Source: Gryganskiella cystojenkinii
Taxonomy: Eukaryota > Mortierellomycota > Mortierellomycetes > Mortierellales > Mortierellaceae
DNA: 23,501 nt
Reading direction: 5' to 3'
Assembly (NCBI GenBank): GCA_015852425.1
Contig: JAAAIG010000621.1
Coordinates: forward strand, 1-23,501
The position numbers and the translations under genes were made by a program. Below, in pieces: positions 10,127 to 20,490 of this stretch (the first letter of the stretch is position 1; each line of letters starts with the position of its first letter). Under the pieces are notes generated by a model that had not been told where the DNA came from, did not search any database, and was given only the letters and a program-made list of their open reading frames with translations.

Positions 10127-10620
10127 ACCTCTTTTTCACCCGACCCCTCTTTCCTTCTCTGCTTCCTTTCTGCTTCGACATTTCACATTCAACGTTCCTC
10201 AGACTCCTTTATTTTATTTCTCTTTTTTACCTGCGTCTCATCCCTCCATTCAGTTCATTCGCAGCCCCTCCTTTCATTCATTCTCTTCTTCTTCTTTGTC
10301 CAATTTGCTGGCACACTAGCATCAAGTCGAGGTATTTTCATTGTTCAGTTGAACTAATTACAGCACCATTCCATGGACTCAACTCTAACTTTTAGTTCAA
10401 CACCTTTTGGCGAATTGCACACGAACGAAATAAACAACGCGTCAAGACCTAACTCAAAGTCAAATTTTTTTTCTGTCATTCCTTGCTCTCCACAAATCTG
10501 GCTGTTTTCTTTGCCTCTCCACAACAGAGTTCATACTCAGATACGCAGCGAAAAGTCTGTGTGAACCCTCTCTGTTCGATCGACCCCAGGTCTCTTCTCC
10601 CTTTGTTTGGAAACGACAAG

Positions 10621-13600
10621 ATGATGCAAAGTGACCCCATCTTGACACAGAGGGCTGTGATCAACAATTCCTTCGGCACGAACGCCTATCACTCTCACCA
10701 ACATCAAGTTCAACCCTCCGCAAGACTCCCCTTGACGACAGCAACAACAAGAAAGTCTGGCGAAGGATATAAGGGCTACAGGCCCCGTCAGAACAACGGC
10801 AACATCAACACTCATCGAGCAAGAGTCAACGGCACCACTGCCAGCTACAATGGCGGCCACAACCACTTTACCTCGAGTTCGTCACTCGAGAGTGTCTACC
10901 AATCCAATGTGACGGACGGTAATCACCTTGAGTTTCAACATTCACACTTCAGCAGCGACAGTTCTGGCCGTCATCGTTCACATCAGCACCAGCACCCGAA
11001 CGAGAGTAATGCCCGCTCTGGCCGCCAAGACTCACTTCAATACTTAACCGCGAGTAGTAACGGCCGCAGCGTCGACAACAGCAACAGCAACAGCAACAGC
11101 AACGTTCGTCATCAGGCCTCTCAGCATGGTCTCCCTTTCCATGCTCCAACACCTCCATCAATCTATCGAAAACTCGACGCCAGTGCAGGCACTAGCATGT
11201 CATCCGCGACTTCCTCTTCCAATGGCCACAGCAGCGATACCAGTCCTCTGGCCGAGCGAAACGATCCCTTCAACCACGTCCTCCCACCTACAATCATGCC
11301 CAGGTCAAGCTCGCATGACCACAGAGTCCCTCGATCCAAGAGTCATCACCAGCCCAGCAACGGGCACAACTCTCACTTCAATGGTTCACCTGTTCTCAGC
11401 AAGAGTCATTCGTCTTGGGAAAATGCGTCTGGATACGGGTCTATTACCCATCCACATTCTCACATACGGTCGGTTCACACTTCCGGCGTCTCTGCTCAGT
11501 CAAAGGAGTTTCGCAATGGCGGTGGCGGTGCAGGGTTTAAGCAAAAGACACCTAAATCAGTATCGTATCCCGCACCATTACCAATTATGGTTCCTCAGCA
11601 GGAGTATCCTATGGCTTGGGCGTATCAAATGCCGGCACCGGTCTACTATCCTGTTCAAACGTACTACCCTTACCCTCAGGCATATGTCCCCCAGATGAAT
11701 ATGACTGTCGGGACCACAGACCCCTCAGACGACAAGGCTTCACGATTCGCAAACCCGTCACCACAGATACCACCTATGAACGCGCCCGGCGCTCATTCAC
11801 AAAATCAGACGCCACTCATAACTGAGAGCTTGACCATTGAGAGTACGCACTTGAATCTCGTAGGCGATGCTCCACCACACGGGAAGGCATGATCGTTTTT
11901 ACTGATGTTTGATGGTTTTCGCTTTACGCCAATTAGATCCGACCAAAGACCGACTCCGGGAGCAATTGGAGTTTTACTTTTCGTCAAAGAATCTGACGAC
12001 AGACATGTATCTGCGTAAGAAAAATTCTTTTTTAACTTGGTACACTTGGATTGTAAGCATGATAAACCAGAGGAAAAGAATTATCCACTCACCTCAATTA
12101 TGCATCCTAAATCTCTTAGTTTCTAAGATGGATAAAGACAAGTGGGTGCCAATCTCGGTGATTGCAGACTTTAAGAAGGTGAAGTCGATGACGGACAAGA
12201 TCGAGATTGTGGTCGACGCCCTTCAAAGATCCTCCAAGGTTCAAGTGAACGAAGCCCGGACGATGGTACGACCCAACCTGGTGGAAAAGCCAAGAACGAC
12301 ACTCATCTTACGCGAGTTGCCAGAAGACACTGAGAAGCAGGTAATGCAACACGTGGATGTTTTCATGCGAAGGAAGAACTTTCCATGCATTGAAAAATTT
12401 CTCCAAGAACCATTGAGCTAACACCTGTTGTTGTGTGTGTGTCTATGTGTGTACATTCTAGGAAATCGGCGCTATCTTCGAGGAGGCGGAGTGCCCCGCA
12501 AAGACCATAACAAAGGAGGTCGGTAACATGTGGTTTGTGGAGTTCGAAACTGCAGAAGAGGCGCTCACTATGTTAAACTATACGCGAGGCCGATATCTTC
12601 GAGGCATTCCTCTGGCAGCCCGACTGAAGTCCAATACTTTTCTTACCGGCATCGAGTACGTGTACATGCTTCTGAGCGAATTTGAGTCAAAACCTAGGAG
12701 TTTATTGAGTCAACATCAACTGACCCGGAGATGATGCTTGATAACTTTTCAACAGGTGCACACTTACGAAGTCATCTCAAGGCGCCCAGGCATCGCCTGC
12801 CGCGTCACTCATTGTTTTGCCCACGGAATCAGCAACTGCATCCGATCAATCGTCGCCTGCCCAGAGCTGGTCCTCTGAGACAGAGTCAATCTATGATGAT
12901 TCCTTGTTCAAGATGCCTCTGCCCTATCGACGGTTTCCACTCTCCCCCGAGGATGAGTTCTCAAGTCAAGAGAGTTGGAATCTGCATTATCCCCAAGGAT
13001 TCGTACCCTCGGGAAGCCTTACTCCCCATTATGGCCAACACCATCTCTATAGTGCATCTTCTACCCATCATGCGCCGAGTGTCCAGACGAGTTTTGCTCG
13101 CTACCAAGGCGGTGACGAGAGTCAACGCACTCCACCAGCGGCGATGAGCGACTTTACAGGATACGATCATATTGCCTTTGCTCAGGGAACAGTCGCGAAT
13201 GGTCGCATGTTGAACAGCCCGATATATGAACCTGCAGCCTGGCTCCACGACGGGCAGGTGTATATCCCTGGGACGCATTACCAACAGTTTTCTTCGACCA
13301 AGGCGTTGGTTGAGTCTCCAAGGATGCACCAACATGAATTTTCTAACGGGGTCGCTCACGGGTCCCGAAAAAAAGGAACGCTTCAGGTGATCGAGGATGC
13401 TTCTCGGAAGGACGAGCATACTATAACGATATGCAACCTCGGTGGTGTTCATGAACAACGATCATCTGAGACGCAAGGGTTTAGTCAGGGAGAATCTCTT
13501 GTGTCGTCCGCCTCCTTGGAGCAGCCCACAGCTGATAATGATTCAAGCCGTACAATGCCTTCACACCTGGCTCCATCGATCGAGAAGAGCGAGCAGCCGC

Positions 13601-15109
13601 AACGGAAACAGCCCAAAAAGAAGAAGAGTAAGGCTACCACAATGCAAGTTCAGTCTCAACAGGCCCAAACTCTGCCGCAGTATCCTTATCAGCCTCACCG
13701 AGCTCAATACTCTCAGTCACAAAAGAAGCAGAAGCAACCAAGGCAACAACAGCTTCATCACCAACAGCACCAACAGCATCAACAGCATCAACAGCACCAA
13801 CAACATCAACAGCATCAACAGCACCAGCAGCACCAACAGAACCAACAACACCAACACAGGCAACCACAACAAAATGGTCAACATTCACAACATCAACGTC
13901 ATCAACAGCAGCAACGCGAGCGATCTCTATTCGGACCTGAGGTGATCAAAGTGGCTCGGACACATGTCTCCGAGACCGAGAATGAGGTGCAAAGTTCTGA
14001 TATTCCCGAATGCACTCATAAAGTACATGTGCGAGCCGACAACGCCGCGACATTGTCACTCCTAGCCGAGGAAGAGCCCCATGAGCGCCAAGGAGGCAAG
14101 CCAAAGTCAATCCCTGCCAAATTGCCAACATCTTCTGTAACCGAGAACGCCTCGACAGTTCTCAACAACAAACCGGGCGGCGTCAAGGCAGCAAAAGTTA
14201 AAGGTATGAAAGGAACTTGTATTTGTTTGTGAAAAGTACTAGGCAGTAATTTCATCCGCACATATTTTCTAACTCGCAATCATTTCTGCTCTTCGCATGG
14301 CAGCGCCTGCTACCCCAGCGATTGCATCCGATGTCACCGCCAAGTTCTTGAAGGGTGCTAGTTTCCCTCCACTCCAAGGATCTAAAACCGAAGGTAAAAA
14401 GTTGCGAAGTGTTGGACTTTTATCACAAAGTGACTGGAGAGTTATTATAATCGCCCTTATCTTATCTCGCTCTGCTTCTGACCATGGTTAGCCAAGGCAA
14501 GTCAGGGTACTGCACTCTCGAGCTATCTTAACATGAACTGGCGACCCGTTAAATCAGCACCATATACCGGTGACACGGTCAAGAAGGAGGATAGCAGGGT
14601 TCACGAGCCGCAGAGCGAGGAAGTTCTTACTGAAGTGCAGCTAAGCCCGAGGTCCAGGTATGAGATCAACTCTGCGATAGTCCAGAAATTGTATTTTGGC
14701 CATTCAATTTGGTCGCAAGATATTTTTTTTTCCTGATAAGTGTATACTTCTCTTCTTGATTTCCCAAAATAGCGCGGAAGCACTTAAGCAGGTACATCAA
14801 CAGCACCTTGCACGAGAGGCAGTGAAGCAACAACAACAGCAACCAGCTGGTGGTGTCGAAGCAATGGCTCCATCATCCGATCTGGCTGATCTGGCTCGAA
14901 TTTCTAAGGAAACAAAGGCAAACGGTCAGATAGCATTGGGACCTCTACTTTCCACAAAGTCCAAGGTGGTGACAGTGTCGACTCCATCTGGATTCAGTTA
15001 TGCTGCTGCATTGAAGGCACCTCAGTCGCAGCTTCAGCCTGAGGCTGCTGTTGAAGCGCTTGCTGTTCCTGATGCCAAGAGCACCAACCATCGACTGTCG
15101 GGACTCTAG
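10621..15109 (+). CDS. La-motif RNA-binding protein, LARP4-like
   Basis: Eight exons are modelled: 10621-11842, 11937-12014, 12120-12340, 12462-12655, 12756-14203, 14304-14393, 14492-14657 and 14773-15109. The sum is 3756 nt, 1251 aa. Residues 1-407 are a disordered S/N/H/Q/P-rich arm. The La motif (about 408-485) shows LREQLEFYFSSKNL, TDMYL and KMDKDKWVPISVIA. It is followed directly by an RRM-like domain (about 490-570) with TLILREL and MWFVEFET, ending LKSNTFL. This La motif plus RRM order resembles metazoan LARP4/4B, which bind poly(A) and poly(A)-binding protein and stabilise mRNA. A long disordered region follows with an HQQ repeat (about 905-940), then SFPPLQG and a C-terminal FSYAAALK segment. 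I chose ATG 10621 because the frame before it has none; ATG 10624 is next. Exon 4's donor could alternatively be four nt later. I see no clear PAM2 motif. Confidence 0.85.
13756..13860 (+). repeat. Nine-nt tandem repeat coding for His-Gln-Gln units
   Basis: About ten copies of a CAY-CAR-CAR unit lie within exon 5 of the LARP-like gene and encode (HQQ)n. Synonymous CAA/CAG and CAC/CAT changes show that it is not a fresh expansion. The antisense frame (13634-13888) is a V/A/D/G repeat shadow. Confidence 0.9.
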
Positions 15110-15645
15110 CTCATTAGTAGACTGCCGAATCAATGGTTCTCGTTGTCTTTGAGACCTCATAGGATGGCCAAAGACGGACCAAGCTGGTCGAGTGAACGCG
15201 AAAATCTCTACTGCTGCTTGTCTTAGTGCGCTTTTTCTGTCGTCCTGTCCACATCAATTCTTCATCCCGATTGTCCATATTTTTTTTTTTTTTTTTTGAT
15301 GGCTCCCTTTCCTTTACAGTTGCCACATTTACTTTTTTTTGTAAAATCCCTTTTCTTTTCTGTGTATCACCATCCCTTTGTAACCTTGCACATTTCGCAG
15401 TCTCAACGCAGTCCTTGCCCTTCACTCTTCTGTCCTTGCTTACCCTCTCTACCTTGCTTTTTCCCTTTGCTTGTCATATAGCACATACTATCTCAAACAT
15501 CAATCTACAAAAAATGGCAATAAAAAAGCGACCAAAAAAAACAGTATCAATTACTTTTGATTGCTTCAGCGCTCTTGCTATTTTTTCTTGCATTGGTGAT
15601 AATAATGATCATGATGCAAGTAGCGGAGTGAGGGGGTAGGGTTAT
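15110..15645. other. Convergent 3' region between the LARP and GalT genes
   Basis: The two genes end towards each other across 536 bp. The region holds a T18 run (15280-15297), pyrimidine-rich stretches and an AATAAA at 15519-15524 on the plus strand. It could serve the LARP transcript, though it lies about 410 nt past its stop. No gene is seen; the open frame 15226-15639 is a poly-pyrimidine product. Confidence 0.5.
15280..15297. repeat. T18 homopolymer tract
   Basis: An uninterrupted run of 18 T between the convergent LARP and GalT genes. Confidence 0.9.
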
Positions 15646-17198
15646 CTATACTGATACTTGGTTTTTCTTAATTGTCTTGTAATGAACTTCTGAACAATCC
15701 GCCAAACGCTTGGCCGCTTGTTCCGGTGTTAAGTCGCGCTGAGCCTGACCCAAAAGTTCGAACCTAGGAATCGAGGCAAAAAAAAAAAAAAGGGAAGGCT
15801 ATTAGAACAAAATACTTCATCATTGTCCTTCAGTGCAAGCACAAAAAAAAAATCATGGAGCACACGTACCCAACCAGGAACTTTTTCACGGTCGCGCTTC
15901 TCAACAGAGGCGGGTAAAAATGCAAATGCAAATGAGAAAGCGCTTCCTGATCCTGGTTCCCATTGGTAGGGGATTGATGGACCCCCATCGAATAAGGGAA
16001 CGAACATTTGAACAAATTATCGTAACGACAAGTAATCCTTCTCAGGATATTGGCCAGATCCTTTGTTTGCTTCGAGTTCATATCAGATAACCGAGCAAGA
16101 TGGTGTTTCGACAGGACCAGGGTTTCAAAGGGCCAAGTTGCCCAAAAGGGGACCACACAGACGAACGAATCGTTCTCGCAGACTACACGGGATCCCTCTA
16201 GTTTCGCTGAGGCAGACGTTGAAGGACCGTTTGTATGAGCAGGGTGACCGTTCGTATAGACCGATCCATTGACAGATCCACTGACTCCGTTCGTATGTGC
16301 AGATCCGTTCACCGATCCGTTCAAATGGGCCGATCCGTTCAAAGAGACCGACGACAATTTGGTCTCGCTCTTGACGTAATCACAAAGCATACAGCGATGA
16401 TGTTTCTTCTTGTAGGTCGCCATGCTTCTCAACTCTTGGGCCGTCTCCTGGGGTATATCCTCGGTCGACCAGACCTGTCCATGTGGGTGAGGGTTGGAAC
16501 AGCCCATGATCGCGCCCTTGTTCTCGAAAATCTGAACGTGATTGATAAACTCGGTCTTTCTCAAGGATTCATAGGTGGAGATCCAGGCTTGGATCACGGG
16601 CAGGATCTCGAGTTCCGTCATGTCCGCCAAGGTCTTGGAATGGTCGGGAGAGAAGCAGATGACATGACATTTCCCGCGGACGGATTCGACCTGAAAGAGA
16701 GGGTTGGATTCGTTCGAAGACGTGTCTGTGGGATGGAGCAATTAAGATCGCGAAGGAGAAAAGAAATAAAAAGGGACGACGGATCGAAGGCAAAAAAAAT
16801 AAAATGGTCAAACAAACGAACTACCGTTTTGCCATATTTGGTTTTACAATCAAGACTGGGCAGATCTGTCTATGGTTGTGGCTGTGTTCCTATTATCTCT
16901 CTCTCTCTCTCATTATTTTACCAAGCTGAGGCTGATCTTGTTGCACGGCAGGGAAATCATTCTCAAAGACGAACGTGTCCTCGTATTCCGGGTTTCGGGT
17001 TGCACCGGCAGTGGCACGAGTGTTTCCAGGGCAGAGATAACACGAGGGGTCGTAAGAGGGTCTGGTATTTCCGGCATCGTCTTCTTCTTCTTTGCCCTGC
17101 CATGGTCTTTGTGTCCGATGAGGGGAGCACAGGACCCAAGAGTTGGTGAGCGGGTTGAACCGTCTGTGGGAATGGTGGTTGAAATCGAATGATGCCAT
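15646..17198 (-). CDS. GAL7: Galactose-1-phosphate uridylyltransferase (Leloir pathway)
   Basis: Three exons: 17198-16922, 16725-15870 and 15763-15646. They total 1251 nt, coding 416 aa. The enzyme transfers UMP from UDP-glucose to galactose-1-phosphate through a uridylyl-histidine. Landmarks are [17 protein letters not shown] near the start, the metal-site pair C53/C56 in CYLCPG, the active-site NPHPHGQVW with nucleophile H174, [11 protein letters not shown], and [13 protein letters not shown] near the end. The C-terminus matches the usual [11 protein letters not shown] pattern. The protein is about 40-50 residues longer than yeast Gal7 because of an N-G-S/T-N-G repeat block (about 217-268). 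Introns are 196 and 106 nt; the second donor is GTACGT. No GAL1 or GAL10 homologue lies nearby, so the gene is not in a GAL cluster here. It shares a 378-bp divergent promoter with TAD3. Confidence 0.95.
16199..16354 (-). repeat. Degenerate in-frame repeat inserted in GalT (NGS/TNG units)
   Basis: On the coding strand an AACGGATC-like unit recurs, encoding LNGSA, LNGSV, TNGVS, VNGSV, TNGHP and TNGPS variants. It sits between DYVKSET and RVVCEND, where Gal7 relatives have a short loop. It is read in frame with no stops and no splice sites at its edges. Confidence 0.85.
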
Positions 17199-17576
17199 TA
17201 TGCGAGTAGTCCTTGTGTCTCTGAGTGGAATGAGTGTAAATGAATAGAAATGAGAGAGAAAGAGGGAGAGGGAATTGAAAGTGGAGGGGGGTTCAATGCA
17301 ACAACAAAAAAAAGTTGTCCGTTGTCCGTGGGATAGTTGGCTCCGTGCGGTCCTTCAAATACCAAAAATGACATCGTTCTGTTATCCTGATACCGTGTCG
17401 CACACCACGGCACGATCCAAACCAATAAAACAAAAAAAAAAGGTTTCCGTCCTCAAAGAAGAAAGGGACGTCTTTCGCTTTTATTTTTTTTCAGTTTGAT
17501 CACACGTTTTTTTGAACATTACCGGCATCTCCAATTTGCGATCACCCTCCCATTCACCGCTTTCGACACACCAGCC
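17199..17576. promoter_or_regulatory. Divergent promoter region between GalT and Tad3 genes
   Basis: 378 bp separate the two start codons. The GalT side is T/C-rich on the minus strand (short leader). I see no sequence that I can name as a Gal4-type operator: no clear CGG-N11-CCG pair was noticed. Confidence 0.5.
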
Positions 17577-19676
17577 ATGCTAGAACAGGTCCTGCCCGAC
17601 GCAGAGACCCGAGGACTCGAGACTGGTACGACAATCTCATGCACAAAGTATTTTCAGCATTCACTCTCAGTCATCATTTAACCCGAAAAAAAAAGAAAAT
17701 GAGCATCGCGGTCCCCTTGTCTCCGGAGAAAAAGAAACCCCTCTTCCCACAAAAGCGCTGTTGTTTTGTTTTTGTTGTTGACGCTTTTTATCATGATTAT
17801 TTTTTTTTCAATCAACATGATCGCCTCCGTTTCGGCTCCCTCCTTCCTTTATTAGAGAACGTTTATATTGCGACCATTGAGCCCAAACAGACGAACCAGG
17901 TGCTAAAGTAAGATTTCTTTGTCCTAACCTCTTTCATTTCCCACACTAGGCTCAGGATATCCTATATTTTTTGTTTTTTGTTATGTTCTTTATCTTGATC
18001 GACAAGAATTATGAGAGGATCTGATCGCTTTTGTTTACTTGCTGTCTCTCTTTCGCTCTATCTATCCCTCTGTCTTTTAACACCCAATCATTAAAATAGA
18101 TTCATTCGTGGTCAACTCCCACCAACTCAGGGACTCGATCATATCAAACAGATCAGGAAGACGACAGACAATGCAGGCAAGTCCTCCGATTGTTATGCTA
18201 TATTTTCTCAAATCCATCTTATTGGTGTTGATTTACTCAAGACAAGTCCTTCGCGAATTATATTTTAATGACATGTTGGTTTCTCTGTGATTTTTTCCTT
18301 CCCCAGGCACAAGACTCGATGTCGTTCTCTGTCAAGAATCCGCCATTAGCTCAAAGGATCTGGAATCTCGACTCGCCAATGCAGGACTCTCCGAGATTGT
18401 GAAACCCTGGATCCATGGCGTACCCTCCTACCCACCTTTGACACGAGAGCAGTTCGAAATCTGGAAATCCTCCTGGCCAACGTCCTTCCGTGAGGATGCC
18501 AACAGGTAAACAAAACGACAGAAAGGAAACCTATAGAACATCGTGCCGACTTGTCTTTGGGAAAGGGAAATATCATGCCATATGGGAGGGCCTCTAACAA
18601 TTTGATCCGCATGCTGATCCTTATTTTGTTTGACTGTCAACTAGACATCCGGAAATCAAGGATCCTGAACGAGAGATCATCATGGGACATATGCAATATA
18701 CCTGGAAACTTACACACGACGCAGTCTCAAAGGGAGAGGTACAGACTCCTATTATGCAATGGCAACACCACCGAACTATGTATGGGTATTGGCAATACTA
18801 CTTCTACTTGGTCGTGTAGCATTAACGAAAAACACACTTCCCCGATTGTTGTTGAGTATATAGCTCCCTGTCATGGCCGTAATGGTCGACCCTGCAACAC
18901 AAACAGTCCTGGCCTCTGCGGGAGATACGAGGACGAGTTCGAACCACATCCTGAATCATGCGGTCATGAACTGTGTCGAGACTGTGGCGAAGCGGGAACG
19001 TGACGCCTGTCTGAGTCATTCGCCTCGTCATCATCATAAACATTTTCATGAGTTGGCAAAGGTTTCTGCTGAGGTGACGAAAGCAGGGTCTGAGGCTGAG
19101 GCTGTGGCAGCAGGAGCAGAGACAACGTTGTTGACAACATCATCATCGTCGTCGTCTGAAGTGCCATCACGGGCAGACAGCATTACAAGCTCTGAATCAC
19201 GCGGCGAGAAGCGCAAGGAGCGCCCTGAGGATGATGCATCAATTTTACCATCCTCTGTGGATCCATCTCAAAAGCGGATACCAGGAGCAACACCAACGCC
19301 AGACAAGTTCGACATCAAAGCCGACACCACCAGCGTTGATCTAGAGGGTGGTGAAACCGGCGGCCGGGCCAAGAAGGCTTATCTCTGTACCGGTTATGAT
19401 CTCTACCTGACCCATGAACCATGTGTGATGTGTTCGATGGCTCTAGTGCATTCCCGAATCGGCCGTGTCTTTTATACTGTTCCCATGGCGGCCTCGGGTG
19501 GGTTGGGCAGTGTACATAAGATTCATTCTCACCCGAATTTGAATCATCATTTCTTTGTCTATCGCAAAGTCGGTTACGAGTCCTTGCCATCCTGGGTTTC
19601 TCCTGAAGTCTTGACTTTGCCCTCAAACGACTCGACTGGAACAGCACCACTGGAGAGCGAAAAGTTGGATTGCTGA
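17577..19676 (+). CDS. TAD3: tRNA-specific adenosine deaminase, non-catalytic subunit Tad3/ADAT3
   Basis: Six exons: 17577-17625, 17856-17907, 18100-18176, 18307-18505, 18645-18738 and 18864-19676. They total 1284 nt, coding 427 aa. With Tad2 this protein forms the deaminase that makes inosine at the tRNA wobble position. The N-terminal half carries VYIATIEPKQTNQVLKFI and WPTSFRED. The deaminase domain has H189-A190-V191-M192, where the catalytic Glu of the H-A-E motif is Val, as is diagnostic for Tad3. Cys pair C344 and C347 (HEPCVMC) completes the zinc site, followed by ALVHSRIGRVFY. Between the His and Cys motifs lies an unusually long hydrophilic insertion (about 208-327) with basic patches. 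Intron 3 starts with GC. The zinc-ligand spacing and the GC donor are the only oddities; the family call is firm. Confidence 0.93.
18177..18306 (+). other. GC-AG intron (Tad3 gene, intron 3)
   Basis: The exon ends AATGCAG and the intron starts GCAAGT; the acceptor is CCCCAG at 18306. The GC donor gives a phase-1 join producing N-A-G-T-R-L-D. The GT four bases later would move the downstream exon out of frame. Confidence 0.8.
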
Positions 19677-19689
19677 AGTTCCCAAAATG

Positions 19690-19709
19690 AAAAAAAAAAA
19701 AAAAAAAAA
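19690..19709. repeat. A20 homopolymer tract
   Basis: A run of 20 A begins 14 nt after the TAD3 stop, in the 93-bp gap to the convergent BORCS6-like gene. Confidence 0.9.
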
Positions 19710-19769
19710 GACATACTTGTCATAAAGGCGATGAAGAAAGGGAGGGAAAGGATTAGTTTAATATCATGG

Positions 19770-20207
19770 TTACTTGATGGTGGTTCCTAGGAGATCCACG
19801 GCTTGTTTGATAGCCCGTATTTGGTTCGCGATTGCGGCGACAGCGGCCATATCCTTGTCCATCTCATCGCATCGGGAGATGAGCTCGGTCGTTTGTTCCA
19901 CACAACGCTCGATCTGACCGCAGACTCCGTCCACGAGACTGGACTCGTAAACCTTGACGGATCCCAGTGTTGCTTGGGCGGCCTGCATAGGAAACAAGAA
20001 ATTGAACATTGGGCACCGTCAGATATTTATCCAAAGGGTATGATGGGGGAACTCTGAGTCAGTGCTAGATGTGCTCTTCCTTACCGAACGGAGTTGTGAC
20101 TGTAAACTGGACAAGAGCGCTTCGAGTTGTGAGGAGAGGACAAGGGCAGACTGTTCAATGTCCTCGAGGAGGGAGATGTCGATGGGTATTGAGTTGCCGA
20201 TGGCCAT
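19770..20207 (-). CDS. Small helical protein, probable BORC subunit 6 (BORCS6/lyspersin) homologue
   Basis: Two exons, 20207-20085 and 19982-19770, are joined in phase 0 across a 102-nt GTAAGG...GCAG intron and give 111 aa. The product is almost all amphipathic helix: an LEDIEQSALVLSSQLEALLSSLQSQL segment (shown in part: EDIEQSALVLSS, LEALLSSLQ) and a C-terminal part with RCDEMDKDM and ANQIRAIKQAVDLL. This arrangement resembles the C-terminal domain of BORCS6, a subunit of the BORC complex that recruits Arl8 to lysosomes. The match is by memory of family pattern, not by search, and another BLOC-1/BORC-type short coiled-coil subunit is possible. Its 3' end lies only 93 bp from the Tad3 stop, and its start lies 283 bp from Coa3 on the opposite strand. 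Confidence 0.6.
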
Positions 20208-20490
20208 TTTGAAATGAAATGTTTCGTTGGAATGTCGCAAAAAGGTGAATTCGTCAGTAAATTCGTCCAACAGGTTGAATGGAGCGTAGGAGAATGAAGA
20301 ACACGACCCTGGGGCAGGACTATGGCTCGAAGGAAGAGCAGGCCAACATGTGCCTCAATCACAAATAGACCCCTTAACATAGAATCTCCCATGCGGAGTG
20401 ATCCGAAGGAGCCATTCCCCTTCCCTCGGCATCACTCTGACTTGACGTCTTTTGATCCATTACATTCTTCAGTACTCGACATTCCTTAAA
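20208..20490. promoter_or_regulatory. Divergent promoter between the BORCS6-like and Coa3 genes
   Basis: Only 283 bp separate two divergent start codons, so the two leaders and core promoters must share this space. No specific motif is called. Confidence 0.6.

Larger units (their letters stand above)
8603..10620 (+). promoter_or_regulatory. 2-kb intergenic region upstream of the LARP gene
   Basis: I find no convincing gene. Short open frames on both strands (for example 9130-9603 minus and 8888-9295 plus) have no domain and unnatural composition. The right half (about 9990-10370) is a C/T-rich block with AC and TC microsatellites and probably belongs to the LARP promoter and leader. The frame leading into the LARP ATG is open back to 10483 but without an ATG. 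A leader intron is possible and cannot be settled from sequence alone. The 9180-9480 segment is neither pyrimidine-rich nor open and remains unexplained. Confidence 0.5.

Noticed and set aside
10483..10620. Upstream extension of the LARP frame from a TTG
   Set aside because: There is no ATG in the extension; the first ATG is at 10621, so the extension is taken as leader.
13634..13888. Minus-strand frame rich in V, A, D and G
   Set aside because: Antisense shadow of the HQQ repeat in the LARP-like gene.
15750..15780. GTTCGAA sequence resembling a tRNA T-loop
   Set aside because: It lies at the start of GalT exon 3 and no cloverleaf stems or anticodon arm can be paired around it.
16235..17149. 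304-codon open frame on the plus strand
   Set aside because: It is antisense to the well supported GalT exons, crosses an intron of that gene, and its arginine/serine-rich product has no domain.
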